Part shown: in pieces, positions 48,952 to 56,176 of the stretch
Layout of the letters: every line of letters begins with the position of its first letter
Numbering within the stretch: position 1 is the first letter of the stretch
DNA from: Streptomyces viridosporus
GTDB taxonomy: Bacteria > Actinomycetota > Actinomycetes > Streptomycetales > Streptomycetaceae
Assembly (NCBI RefSeq): GCF_002078235.1
Contig: NZ_MSGP01000235.1
Location: 1-56,176 of the forward strand
DNA: 56,176 bases
Direction: 5' to 3'
The notes under the pieces: model-generated
Databases searched by the model: none
What the model was told of the DNA's origin: nothing
Seen by the model: only the letters and a program-made list of their open reading frames with translations
Program-made: the position numbers and the translations under genes

Positions 48952-50188
48952 GGCGCGGCCCGGCGGCCGGCGGATCACGGGCCCGCAGGCGTTCCTGCTG
49001 GCCGCCTCGTTCCTGATCACCCTGGGCAGCTTCGCCGTCCTGCCGTACATGTCGGTGTTGCTGCACCAGCGGCTCGGGCTGGGGCTCGGCACGGTCGGCA
49101 TGGTGCTGGCCGTCGCCTCCCTGGTGCAGTTCTCCGGGGGCGTGGCGGCGGGCGCGCTGACCGCGCGCGTCGGTCTGCGGGCCACCATGCTGACGGCGCT
49201 GGCCGTGCGGACGGCCGGGTTCGCGGTGTTCGTGCCGGGGATGACCAGCCCCGTGCTCGCGGTCGTCGCCTTGTTCCTGGTCTCCTGCGGGGCGGCCCTG
49301 TACCTTCCGGCGAACAAGGCGTACTTGGTGGAAGGATCCGCGGAGGCCGACCGGCCCCGGCTGCTGGCGGTGAGCGGGACGGCGTTCAACGCCGGAATCG
49401 CCCTCGGTCCGCCGGCCGCGGCACCCCTCATCGTGGGTTCGCCCACGGTGCTCTTCTCCTGTGTCACCGTGCTGTTCGCGCTCGTCGGCGCCGGCCACGC
49501 GCTGCTGCCGGCGGCCGCACGGCCGGAGGCCGACGCGGTGGGGGCGGACACCGGTGACGCCGACGGCAGGCAGGCACACCACGACTGCGGACCGCCGCCC
49601 TTCGCCGTGACCGTCCTGAGCGTGTACGTCTTCATGTTCTTCCAGCACTATCTGGCGCTCTATGCCGTCCCCCGCACCTCGGCGGTCTTCTACGGAGCAG
49701 TGCTGACGGGCCACGCCTGCCTCCTGGCCGTCACGCAGCCGCTGCTGGCGCGGTGGACCGCCGCACTCACCTACCGGGATGCCATGAAGGTGGGGTTCGG
49801 CAGCATGGCGGCCGGGACGGCCGTCACAGCACACGGCGGGTACGTGGCCATCGGCGCGGGAGCGGCACTCATGTGCCTGGGCGAGGTCGTGCTCTTCCTC
49901 AAGAACGACCTGGAGGCGCTCGCTCGATCGTCCTCCCCGCCGGCTGTGGTCTTCGGCCGGCAGCGGCTGGCGGCCGGCCTCGGCGCGTTCGCCAGCGGGG
50001 CGGTCGGCGGCCAGCTCTACGCGGGGGCGGAAGCCGCGGGCTCGACACGGCTGTTCTGGATCGCCGTGTGCCTGCAGGGCCTGCTGCTTCCCCTCCTGCT
50101 GACGGCCGCGGCGCGTCGCCGCCGCACCGGCGGCCACCTTCCGGAAGCCGGTCGGCGACAGGAGCGGAAGCGGTCGTCGCGGGAGTGA
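48941..50188 (+). CDS. MFS transporter of the biosynthetic operon
   Basis: A 415-residue MFS protein with about twelve helices (for example AFLLAASFLITLGSFAVLPY, LALYAVPRTSAVFYGAVLTG, VAIGAGAALMCLGEVVLFL). Loop 2-3 carries AGALTARVGLRATM, a relaxed form of the GxLaDrxGrr motif. There are no sugar porter signatures. It resembles drug or dipeptide exporters that sit with ATP-grasp ligases. ATG 48941 lies inside the end of the ligase gene and has no own ribosome binding site, which implies translational coupling. Confidence 0.88.
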   Translation: MGRRARPGGRRITGPQAFLLAASFLITLGSFAVLPYMSVLLHQRLGLGLGTVGMVLAVASLVQFSGGVAAGALTARVGLRATMLTALAVRTAGFAVFVPGMTSPVLAVVALFLVSCGAALYLPANKAYLVEGSAEADRPRLLAVSGTAFNAGIALGPPAAAPLIVGSPTVLFSCVTVLFALVGAGHALLPAAARPEADAVGADTGDADGRQAHHDCGPPPFAVTVLSVYVFMFFQHYLALYAVPRTSAVFYGAVLTGHACLLAVTQPLLARWTAALTYRDAMKVGFGSMAAGTAVTAHGGYVAIGAGAALMCLGEVVLFLKNDLEALARSSSPPAVVFGRQRLAAGLGAFASGAVGGQLYAGAEAAGSTRLFWIAVCLQGLLLPLLLTAAARRRRTGGHLPEAGRRQERKRSSRE

Positions 50189-50357
50189 GGGACGACATCC
50201 GCCGACACCGACGTCATGTGACTCACGCCATACGGCACTGCGGGGAACTTTCCCTCCTGCCGTCCCGACTTCTCCAACAGGGCGGCCGCACACAGCATCC
50301 TGTACTTCCCCAGTGGACGCACCGCTCACCAGCCGAAGCGACTGAAGAGGCCGCACG

Positions 50358-51341
50358 ATGACGTCATCACCAACTCGATCCGCCCCCGGAGAGGCCGACG
50401 GCTCCGCCGTCCCCGGTGCCGACTCCGGTGAGCGGAAAAGACGAGCCACCCTGCGTTCCGATCTGCGGGCGTCCTTACCGGACGGTGTCATCGCGCTGGT
50501 CGTCACCGCTGCCGTCTTCGCCCTCCTCTACCACCGCATCCGTGCCGAGACCTCGTCGACCGTGTCCGTCATGCCCTTCATGGTCGACACGGGCGAGTTC
50601 TGGATGTACTTCCTCAGCCAGGCATTCGGCTGGTCCGCACTGCTGTGGGCCTGGATCACCGTCGTCCTCGGCCTCTTGCTCTCCGGCCCCCGCCCCTCCT
50701 GGAGCCGGCTGTCCGGCCAGCGCCTCGAACGCCTCCACCGCACCACGAGCCTCAACAGCATCGCCCTCATCGCCGCCCACGCCCTGCTGTTCGCCGCCCA
50801 ACTGGTGCGCAGCGACACCGCGAGGTGGTACTCGGCGCTCGGCACGGCCTTCGTGGAGACCTTCGTCCCGGGCGGTTACGACTCCGGCACCGGCAAGCTC
50901 GCCATCCCCCTCGGACAAGCAGCGCTCTACCTGGCCATCCCCCTGGGGCTGCTCTTCTACGTCAAGCACCGCATCGGTCCCAGGACCTGGCGAGTCCTGC
51001 ACCGCTTCGTGATCGTCGTCTACATCCTGAGCGTCTGGCACACACTCCTCTACGGAACGAACGTCTGGTACGACGGCTGGTTCCGTACCGCCGTATGGCT
51101 GCTCCAGCTCCCTGTCGCCGCGCTGCTTCTGCTACGCCTGGTGCGACCCGCCCGCCGCTCGGAGAAGCTGCGCGGTCCCCGCGTCCACTCGGGTTCACCC
51201 ATGGGCTGGGCCCTGCGCCTGAGCGGGCGCCTTGCCGTGGTCGGCGTGATCCTCGCCCTCATCGGTGTGGTCGTCAGCGGGAACGACGGCGGCCGGACCG
51301 TTCCTCCCGCCGACACCTCGTCCAGTCACGATCACGACTGA
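50358..51341 (+). CDS. Ferric-reductase-like transmembrane protein
   Basis: A 327-residue membrane protein. After a hydrophilic, charged N-terminus (~45 residues) come about eight helices. The ferric-reductase-like haem-binding pattern is visible: RLHRTTSLNSIALIAAHALL with two His about 14 residues apart, and WRVLHRFVIVVYILSVWHTLL with the same spacing. No FAD/NAD-binding half is present, so it needs an electron-donor partner, or resembles MsrQ/YedZ-like subunits. The C-terminus ends SSSHDHD, slightly His/Asp-rich. GAAGAGGCCGCACG precedes ATG 50358. Confidence 0.88.
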   Translation: MTSSPTRSAPGEADGSAVPGADSGERKRRATLRSDLRASLPDGVIALVVTAAVFALLYHRIRAETSSTVSVMPFMVDTGEFWMYFLSQAFGWSALLWAWITVVLGLLLSGPRPSWSRLSGQRLERLHRTTSLNSIALIAAHALLFAAQLVRSDTARWYSALGTAFVETFVPGGYDSGTGKLAIPLGQAALYLAIPLGLLFYVKHRIGPRTWRVLHRFVIVVYILSVWHTLLYGTNVWYDGWFRTAVWLLQLPVAALLLLRLVRPARRSEKLRGPRVHSGSPMGWALRLSGRLAVVGVILALIGVVVSGNDGGRTVPPADTSSSHDHD

Positions 51342-51778
51342 GGCGGCGCCCCGGGCCGGGCAGTGTCGCGTCGAGTGCGGCGGCCGGTTCGGCCACCGGG
51401 GACCGGCACGACGGATCGGTCCGAGGGCAGCCGTCGATGGCCGCCGCGAGCCCCGGGCAGACACCGCCGCGAGCCGATCGGCGGGACGGCCCCTTCCCGC
51501 TGCGGATACCAGCCGTCCCGGCCGCCCGTGACACCGCCGTCGCAGGGCGCGTCACCTTTCTTCCCGCGGGGAGGAACCTCGCGGGAACCCCTCGGCCGAA
51601 CGGCACGTCCTCAGCGGCGACCTCGTACGACGTGATGCCGATCAGTGCCGTGCCTCGCTCCAGAAGTCGTAGAAGTCGAGCAGGCGCCGGTGCGCGCCGG
51701 ATGCGCCGCGACCTCGTAGCCCGGGGCCGGTCTCGTGCCGGGCGCCGGGGGCGGGGCGGCCCGCACCGCCGGGACCCC
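51342..51778. other. Gap between convergent genes with coding scraps
   Basis: About 440 bases. The minus strand reads RLLDFYDFWSEARH near 51690-51650 and, one frame over, LIGITSYEVAAEDVPFGRG at ~51650-51590, as in a frameshifted small gene of unknown family. A GC-rich imperfect stem (GGTCTCGTGCCGGGC to GCCCGCACCGCCGGGACC, ~51729-51776) may terminate the ABC exporter transcript. Confidence 0.3.
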
Positions 51779-53626
51779 TCATGGCAGCACCGTCTTGGGG
51801 GCCGAGGGCCCGGCTGGGGCGGCACCGGTCAGGGCGTTCAGCCGGTGCAGCCGGGCGTACGTCCCGCCGCGCTCGAGCAGGTCGTCGTGGGCGCCGCACT
51901 CGACGATCCTGCCCTGGTCGAGAACCACGATGCGCGTGGCGTCCCGGACGGTCAGCAGGTTGTGGGAGATGACGACGGTCGTCCGCCCGGCCATGAGCCG
52001 GCGCAGCGGGTCCATGATCCGCCGGCCGGACCGCGCATCGAGGCCGGTGGTCGGTTCGTCGAGGAGGAGCACGGGTGCGTCCCTGATCATCGCGCGGGCG
52101 ATCGCCAGGCGCTGGCGCTGCCCGCCGGAGAGCGTCCGGCCGCGCTGGCCGACCATCGTGTCGTAGCCCTCCGGGAGCAGCTCGATGAACTCGTGCGCGT
52201 CCGCGGCGCGCGCCGCCGCGACGATGTCCGCCTCCGTCGCCTCCGGTCGGCCGTAGGCGATGTTGTCCCGCACGGTGCCGTGGAAGACCAGCGTCTCCTG
52301 CAGGACCACCGCGACGCTCTCCCGCAGGTCGGACAGGCTCAGGTCCCGCAGATCCGTCCCGTCGAGGCGGACCGCGCCCCGGTCGGGGTCGTAGAAGCGC
52401 AGCTGCAGCTTCGCGACCGTCGACTTGCCGGCCCCGCTGGCCCCGACCAGCGCCAACGTCTCTCCGGCGGCCACGTGGAACGACACGTCCGACAGTGCCC
52501 AGGACGGCGTACCGGGATAGCGGAAGGAGACGCCGTCGAACTCCAGGTCACCCCGCGCACGGCCGATCCGGCGGGCGCCGGCGGCCTCGACGACCTGCGG
52601 CCGCTGGTCCAGCAACTCGATGATCCGCTCGGCCGCGGCGGACGCCGCGTAGAAGGTGGTGCCGAGGTGGGACAGGCCGCGGACCGGACTGTAGAGGTTG
52701 CCGATCAGCGCCAGGAAGACCAGCAGTCCGCCCAGCGTGAGCTGTCCCTGGGCCAGCTTCCAGGTGCCCAGGCTCATGACCGCGAGGACGCCGGACACCT
52801 CGATGACCTCGACGACGGATCCGTAGACGGCGCGGATCCGGGTCGAGGCCATCGTGGCCCGGAACCTGCCGACGTTCTCACGCTCGAACCGGCGCTCCTC
52901 CCACTTCTGCCGGTTGTACGCCTGCACCAGGGCGACGTTGCCCAGCGACTCCTCGGCGATCGCGCTGATCGAACCGCTGCGGCGCCTGCGTTCCCGGGAC
53001 GCCTCCTTGATCAGCCGCGAGAAGTGCCGTGCGGCGCGCCAGAACAGCGGCACGATGACGAGGGCGAGGAGGGTCAGGTCCCACTGCAGATAGAACAGCA
53101 GACCGAGGAAGACACCCAGGCGGATCACGTAGTAGAGGGCGTCCGCCACCCCCGAGAGCAGGAACGTCTCGACCGTGTCGACGTCGCCCGTCACACGCGA
53201 CAGCACGTCCCCGAGCCGCCGGCGTTCGAAGAATCCGAGCGACAGGCCCTGGACGTGCCGGAACACATCGGAGCGGAGCGTCAGCAGGAAGCGTTCGCTG
53301 ACCCACGTGGACGTCACGTCGTCGGCGAACCCCAGAATGCCGGAGCCGAGGATGAGACCCATATAGGTCGGTGCGATCCACAGGAGCGGTCCGACGTCGC
53401 GGGGAACGAGCACATCGTCCACCACGATCTTGAAGAGCCAGATCTCCGTGGCGTCGAGGGCGGGGCCGATCAGACTGAAGAGGACGATGGGAGCGAACCA
53501 GCGCCGACCGCCGCGGGTATAGGGCCAGAACCGCCGGAACACCTCGCGCGGAGACACCGGAGGCGCGGCCGCCACCACATCGGAAGCCTCACCCACCGAC
53601 AGCAGACGCCGCAGGACATGCACCAT
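51779..53626 (-). CDS. ABC exporter half-transporter (fused permease and ATPase)
   Basis: A 615-residue type IV ABC exporter. The six-helix membrane domain covers ~40-335 (PIVLFSLIGPALDATEIWLF, YMGLILGSGILGFADDVTST, RLGVFLGLLFYLQWDLTLLA). The ATPase domain has Walker A GASGAGKST, Q-loop VLQETLVFHG, signature LSGGQRQRLAIARAM, Walker B PVLLLDEPTTGLD and the switch His in VISHNLL. No C39 peptidase domain is present. It works as a homodimer or with an unlinked partner. A His-rich peptide gene lies 80 bases upstream on the same strand. ATG 53626 has GAGGAACG. Confidence 0.93.
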   Translation of the reverse strand: MVHVLRRLLSVGEASDVVAAAPPVSPREVFRRFWPYTRGGRRWFAPIVLFSLIGPALDATEIWLFKIVVDDVLVPRDVGPLLWIAPTYMGLILGSGILGFADDVTSTWVSERFLLTLRSDVFRHVQGLSLGFFERRRLGDVLSRVTGDVDTVETFLLSGVADALYYVIRLGVFLGLLFYLQWDLTLLALVIVPLFWRAARHFSRLIKEASRERRRRSGSISAIAEESLGNVALVQAYNRQKWEERRFERENVGRFRATMASTRIRAVYGSVVEVIEVSGVLAVMSLGTWKLAQGQLTLGGLLVFLALIGNLYSPVRGLSHLGTTFYAASAAAERIIELLDQRPQVVEAAGARRIGRARGDLEFDGVSFRYPGTPSWALSDVSFHVAAGETLALVGASGAGKSTVAKLQLRFYDPDRGAVRLDGTDLRDLSLSDLRESVAVVLQETLVFHGTVRDNIAYGRPEATEADIVAAARAADAHEFIELLPEGYDTMVGQRGRTLSGGQRQRLAIARAMIRDAPVLLLDEPTTGLDARSGRRIMDPLRRLMAGRTTVVISHNLLTVRDATRIVVLDQGRIVECGAHDDLLERGGTYARLHRLNALTGAAPAGPSAPKTVLP

Positions 53627-53706
53627 GGCATGCGTTCCTCGTGGAGGGACGGACAGAGCGGACCAGGACCTTCCGGTCTATGGTCCGCCCAGCCTCCGTG
53701 GTGTGG

Positions 53707-53880
53707 TTACCGGTGACCGTGGCCGTGGCCATTGCTGTGACCGTGACGGCCGCCGTGGCCGTGACGGTCGCCGTGACCGCGGTCGTGCCCATGACCATGC
53801 TTCGAGGAGTCGTCGCGGCGCGACGTGTCGTTGTGGCGGTCCCGGCGATAGGCAGGAATCAGATTGCTGAAGATAGCCAT
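53707..53880 (-). CDS. 57-residue His-rich small protein
   Basis: The gene has an excellent ribosome binding site (AGGAGGAACGCA) before ATG 53880. The peptide begins MAIFSNLIPAYRRDRHND. Its C-terminal half is built from Gly-His and Arg-Gly-His units (KHGHGHDRGHGDRHGHGGR and HGHSNGHGHGHR). It has 12 His and no Cys. I infer metal binding (Ni, Zn, Cu or Co) or a storage or chaperone role. It immediately precedes the ABC exporter gene on the same strand, so the peptide may hand metal to, or be exported by, the transporter. No named family is recognised. Confidence 0.78.
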   Translation of the reverse strand: MAIFSNLIPAYRRDRHNDTSRRDDSSKHGHGHDRGHGDRHGHGGRHGHSNGHGHGHR

Positions 53881-54050
53881 TGCGTTCCTCCTGAAACTTG
53901 CTATGCCTGGGGTACGTCTCAGGGCGGGACTTGGATGGCGTTCCGGGGCAATAAGTTGAAAATAGTTGAGTATCGCCCGAAGTCTCGACACCGTCCGGCC
54001 CAGCCGCGCCGCGCGCTCGGGCACTTCTTCGAGCGGCACACGACCGACCT

Positions 54051-54056
54051 ATAGTT
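54051..54056 (+). promoter_or_regulatory. -10 element of a probably leaderless gene
   Basis: TATAGT lies with its last base six bases before the ATG at 54063. Transcription would then start at or next to the start codon, giving a leaderless mRNA. There is no ribosome binding site before this ATG. Confidence 0.6.
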
Positions 54057-54062
54057 GGCCTC

Positions 54063-54668
54063 ATGAGCCGTTGGAGGGAGCTGACCGGGGAGACGTCCGG
54101 AGAGGACTACGCCGCACGCTTCGCGGCCCTGGCCCGCAGCGGGAAGGACGTGCACGGTGAGGCGCGGTTCTGCGCAGCTCTCGTGCCTGCCGGAGCGCGG
54201 GTGCTGGACGCCGGGTGCGGTACCGGACGGGTCGTGATCCGGCTCGCGGAGCTCGGGTACGACTGCGTCGGGGTGGATCTCGACGCGTCGATGCTCGCAG
54301 TGGCGCAGAAGCAGGCGCCGGGACTGCCCTGGTTCCAAGTCGATCTGGCCGAGTTCGAGCCGGGCCTGCTCGGCATCGCGGCGGACTTCGATCTCGTGGT
54401 CGCTGCAGGCAACGTTTTCCCGTTGCTCGCCGCCGGCACCGAGGCCACGGTGGTCAAGCGCCTGGCCGCGGCCCTGCGTCCGGGCGGTCTGCTGGTCGCG
54501 GGCTTCGGCCTGGACGAAGCCCACCTGCCCGTGCCGCCCAGCATCACGCTGTCGGAGTACGACGACCACTGCGCCGCAGCCGGCTTCACCCTGGTCGACC
54601 GCTTCGCCACCTGGGACGCCGCCCCTTACGACGGCGGCGGCTACGCCGTCAGCGTCCACCGCCGGTGA
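54063..54668 (+). CDS. Class I SAM-dependent methyltransferase, probably leaderless
   Basis: A 201-residue methyltransferase. Motif I is VLDAGCGTGRVVIRLAELG, post-I VGVDLDASMLAVAQ, motif II region FDLVVAAGNVFPLL, and motif III ALRPGGLLVAGFG. It is a compact, stand-alone type found in actinobacteria; the substrate is unknown. No ribosome binding site precedes the ATG. A TATAGT box just upstream implies leaderless translation. It is divergent from the His-rich peptide gene. A 10-bp hairpin followed by a T-rich run lies ~70 bases after the stop. Confidence 0.92.
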   Translation: MSRWRELTGETSGEDYAARFAALARSGKDVHGEARFCAALVPAGARVLDAGCGTGRVVIRLAELGYDCVGVDLDASMLAVAQKQAPGLPWFQVDLAEFEPGLLGIAADFDLVVAAGNVFPLLAAGTEATVVKRLAAALRPGGLLVAGFGLDEAHLPVPPSITLSEYDDHCAAAGFTLVDRFATWDAAPYDGGGYAVSVHRR

Positions 54669-54736
54669 GGATCTGCCGGACGTCTTGATCGCATGTGCCC
54701 GCCGGGCTGCCATGCGCCGGGTTCGTGACAGTGGAA

Positions 54737-54759
54737 CGGCCGACAGTCGCTGTCGGCCG
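54737..54759 (+). terminator. Hairpin terminator after methyltransferase
   Basis: CGGCCGACAG at 54737-54746 and CTGTCGGCCG at 54750-54759 form a perfect 10-bp stem with a TCG loop, followed by a pyrimidine-rich CTTTCCGCCGCCTTTT. This is a good intrinsic terminator for the plus-strand gene. Confidence 0.8.
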
Positions 54760-54983
54760 CTTTCCGCCGCCTTTTCGCTGGTCACGGTGGGGGCGAGTGA
54801 CTGCCCGCTGCTGACACGAGGGTGACCCGGGCGCCGGAGCTCACTGTCACGACGCGGTATGTCCCCTGGTGGGTTCACTGCCACGAGGCCGGGACATCGC
54901 GACGACGCCTCCGGCCGGCCTGATGGTCATGGGCTGGGTGGTGCCGCGTCCCGGTGGTGCCGCAGCGGGGTCCTTCCGGCTGA

Positions 54984-55415
54984 TCACCGTTCCTGTTCCA
55001 CGTACTCCTTGAAGTGCTCGAGGTCGCTGCGGACGAGGCGTTCTATGGCGTTCGCCTGGGCGAAGCCCTTCGGTCCGCCGAAGGTGTCCCTGATGGTGCC
55101 GGGTTCGTACTCGAGCCGTGCCTGGATCCGGGTGTGGTTCTCGTCGATCGGCTGCAGGGAGAAGGAACCCATCAGGTCGGGAGCGCCGGTGGTGTGCCAC
55201 TCCATCACGTGTTCCGCCTCGCGGTCGGAGACTTCGGCCTCGAACTCCCGGGACCGACCGCCGGCCTCGATGCCGAGGTGTGCTCGGCCCTCTGCCTGCG
55301 TACGGGCGTTTCGCAGTCCATTCACGAAGCGCGGGTAGTTCTCCACCCGGTGGAGGCTGTCCCACGCCTTGCCGATCGGGACTCCGACGTCGATGTGTTG
55401 TTCGAGGGTGCTCAT
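54984..55415 (-). CDS. SRPBCC-family (cyclase/dehydrase-like) protein
   Basis: A 143-residue START-like protein. It begins MSTLEQHIDVGVPIGKAWDS, followed by VENYPRFVNGLRNAR. EWHTTGAPDLMGSFSLQPID and then TRIQARLEYEPG are typical of the polyketide cyclase/dehydrase group of SRPBCC proteins. It binds a hydrophobic ligand in a central cavity. Many Streptomyces carry such stand-alone genes next to stress proteins. GGAGGTGGGCC precedes ATG 55415. It is not next to a polyketide synthase here. Confidence 0.9.
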   Translation of the reverse strand: MSTLEQHIDVGVPIGKAWDSLHRVENYPRFVNGLRNARTQAEGRAHLGIEAGGRSREFEAEVSDREAEHVMEWHTTGAPDLMGSFSLQPIDENHTRIQARLEYEPGTIRDTFGGPKGFAQANAIERLVRSDLEHFKEYVEQER

Positions 55416-55529
55416 GGCCCACCTCCATGTCCGGCTCATGTGCGTGTGTGGCCCTCTGGTTCCAGTGTGCGTCGGCACCGGCCGGTCGGCCGGAACACGG
55501 GACGGGGCCCAGGGGCACCCTGGGACCGG

Positions 55530-55903
55530 TCGAGGAGGCCGGCATCGTGCCGAAGCCCCTCGGCCCGCCCGACCCGCGCTCGGCTCCGGCCCTCCGCCCG
55601 GCGGACGCGGCGTTCCGCAGTCGGTCGTGCAGCTCGGCTGTCAGGCCCGTATCGCGCCGGCGGACGGTGAGGGCGGAGCCCCGTGGTCGAGGCGGGAAGT
55701 CGGCGGGCATCGCCCGCCACTTGATGCCGTTGTCGACGAGGTAGCGGATCGCGTCGATCATCTGCCGGTGGCAGTAGCCCTCCGGCCGCCCGCCCCGGCC
55801 CGCCGGCCATCCGGGAACCGGCAGCAGATCCCGCACCCGTGACCACTCCGCATCGCTCATGTCCGAGCTGTATCGGGGCCGGCGCTCCGGCCGGTCGGCC
55901 GCG
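55530..55903 (-). pseudogene. IS5-type transposase N-terminal fragment
   Basis: The minus strand reads SDMSDAEWSRVRDLLPVPGW, then GGRPEGYCHRQMIDAIRYLV, DNGIKWRAMPADFPP and RDTGLTAELHDRLR. This is the N-terminal region of IS5-family transposases (SDxTDAEWxLLxPLLP, [27 protein letters not shown]). The stretch after PADFPP is scrambled (RPRGSALTVRR for WDRVYAFFRRW), and the DDE part is missing. It is a relic. Confidence 0.75.
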
Positions 55904-55987
55904 TTCCCGAACCGATGGGCGAGACAGTCACACCCAGGAGTGGACGAACTGGACTCGGCGACCACGACCACGCGACACTTCGACACC

Positions 55988-56040
55988 AGGGCCTCTTGCT
56001 CCTCGCTGGATTCGACAACCGCGAGCTACCAAGAGGCCCT
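55988..56040. repeat. 11-bp inverted repeat near right edge
   Basis: AGGGCCTCTTG at 55988-55998 is repeated inverted as CAAGAGGCCCT at 56030-56040 with 31 bases between. It lies ~85 bases beyond the IS5 relic and could be an insertion-sequence end or a terminator. Confidence 0.5.
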
Positions 56041-56176
56041 TCTTCTATGCACCCACACCGGCCGACTCACCCGGACCAGGGACCTGTTCGAGCCCGATCG
56101 ACTCCACGAGCGGATAGAGAACAGCCAGTTACCGTGCTCAACGTATAGCGCACCGGGGGGCTTGCGGCAAGGCCCC

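Noticed and set aside
50645..53716. A 1023-codon plus-strand frame opposite the ABC exporter
   Set aside because: Shadow; the minus strand shows all ABC transporter motifs and the plus-strand text has no domain.
53641..54054. A plus-strand 137-codon frame opposite the His-rich peptide
   Set aside because: It is the antisense of the His codon repeats (Val/Ala/Thr-rich) and has no ribosome binding site.

Overview
The window is high-GC actinobacterial DNA and reads as Streptomyces chromosome. The signs are very GC-rich codon third positions, GTG starts, GGAGG-type ribosome binding sites, and Streptomyces-typical families (SpoIIE phosphatase, TerD, a Tat-type secreted glycoside hydrolase, DUF5996, a bL37-like mini-protein). 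About 37 genes are supported. Between them lie unusually many long GC-rich gaps holding broken pieces of transposases (ISAzo13-, IS3-, IS256- and IS5-like) and of a serine resolvase, which suggests an accessory, arm-like region rather than the conserved core.

Left third (1-20 kb): a partial SpoIIE/PP2C phosphatase and a FUSC-family transporter. Then comes a tightly overlapping sugar operon (SMP-30 lactonase, divergent glucose-6-phosphate dehydrogenase, sugar porter) closed by a 14-bp hairpin. A small secreted protein with M15-like metal motifs and a cytochrome bd-type oxidase pair (cydA/cydB) follow. After these are single genes: HIT hydrolase, small membrane protein, HAD dehalogenase, secreted CARDB-like protein, a 22-residue bL37 paralogue, alpha/beta hydrolase, CBS-BON protein preceded by a perfect 26-bp palindrome, and a DUF2809/DoxX pair whose 3' ends overlap.

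Middle (19-38.7 kb): a TrmB/LuxR-like regulator divergent from aminopeptidase P, a receptor-type Ser/Thr kinase with a duplicated 26-residue segment, a fasciclin protein, DUF5996 and VOC proteins. Next is a three-gene cassette that looks imported: a PLP decarboxylase fused in frame to the N-terminus of an IS3 OrfA, a glycosyltransferase-like protein of unknown role, and a carrier-thioesterase didomain whose carrier has lost its phosphopantetheine serine and whose thioesterase uses Cys. A 723-residue TerD protein, an Rpf-like muralytic protein and a large secreted glycoside hydrolase follow.

Right third (38.7-56.2 kb): the most striking locus is a two-gene RNA-repair system. The first protein joins an RNA ligase to a polynucleotide-kinase-like P-loop domain. 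The second, 946 residues long, joins a DUF504/MJ1316 end-recognition domain, an EEP nuclease, a 2H phosphoesterase and a poly(A)-polymerase-like nucleotidyltransferase with eukaryote-like features. Together they could recognise, heal, trim, rebuild and seal broken RNA. After an IS256 scar come an ECF sigma factor with a membrane protein, then a candidate small-molecule operon (methyltransferase, PLP synthase-like enzyme, ATP-grasp ligase, exporter), a ferric-reductase-like membrane protein, an ABC exporter preceded by a 57-residue His-rich peptide, a probably leaderless methyltransferase, an SRPBCC protein and an IS5 scar.

All calls come from reading the sequence and recalling family motifs; no database search was run.
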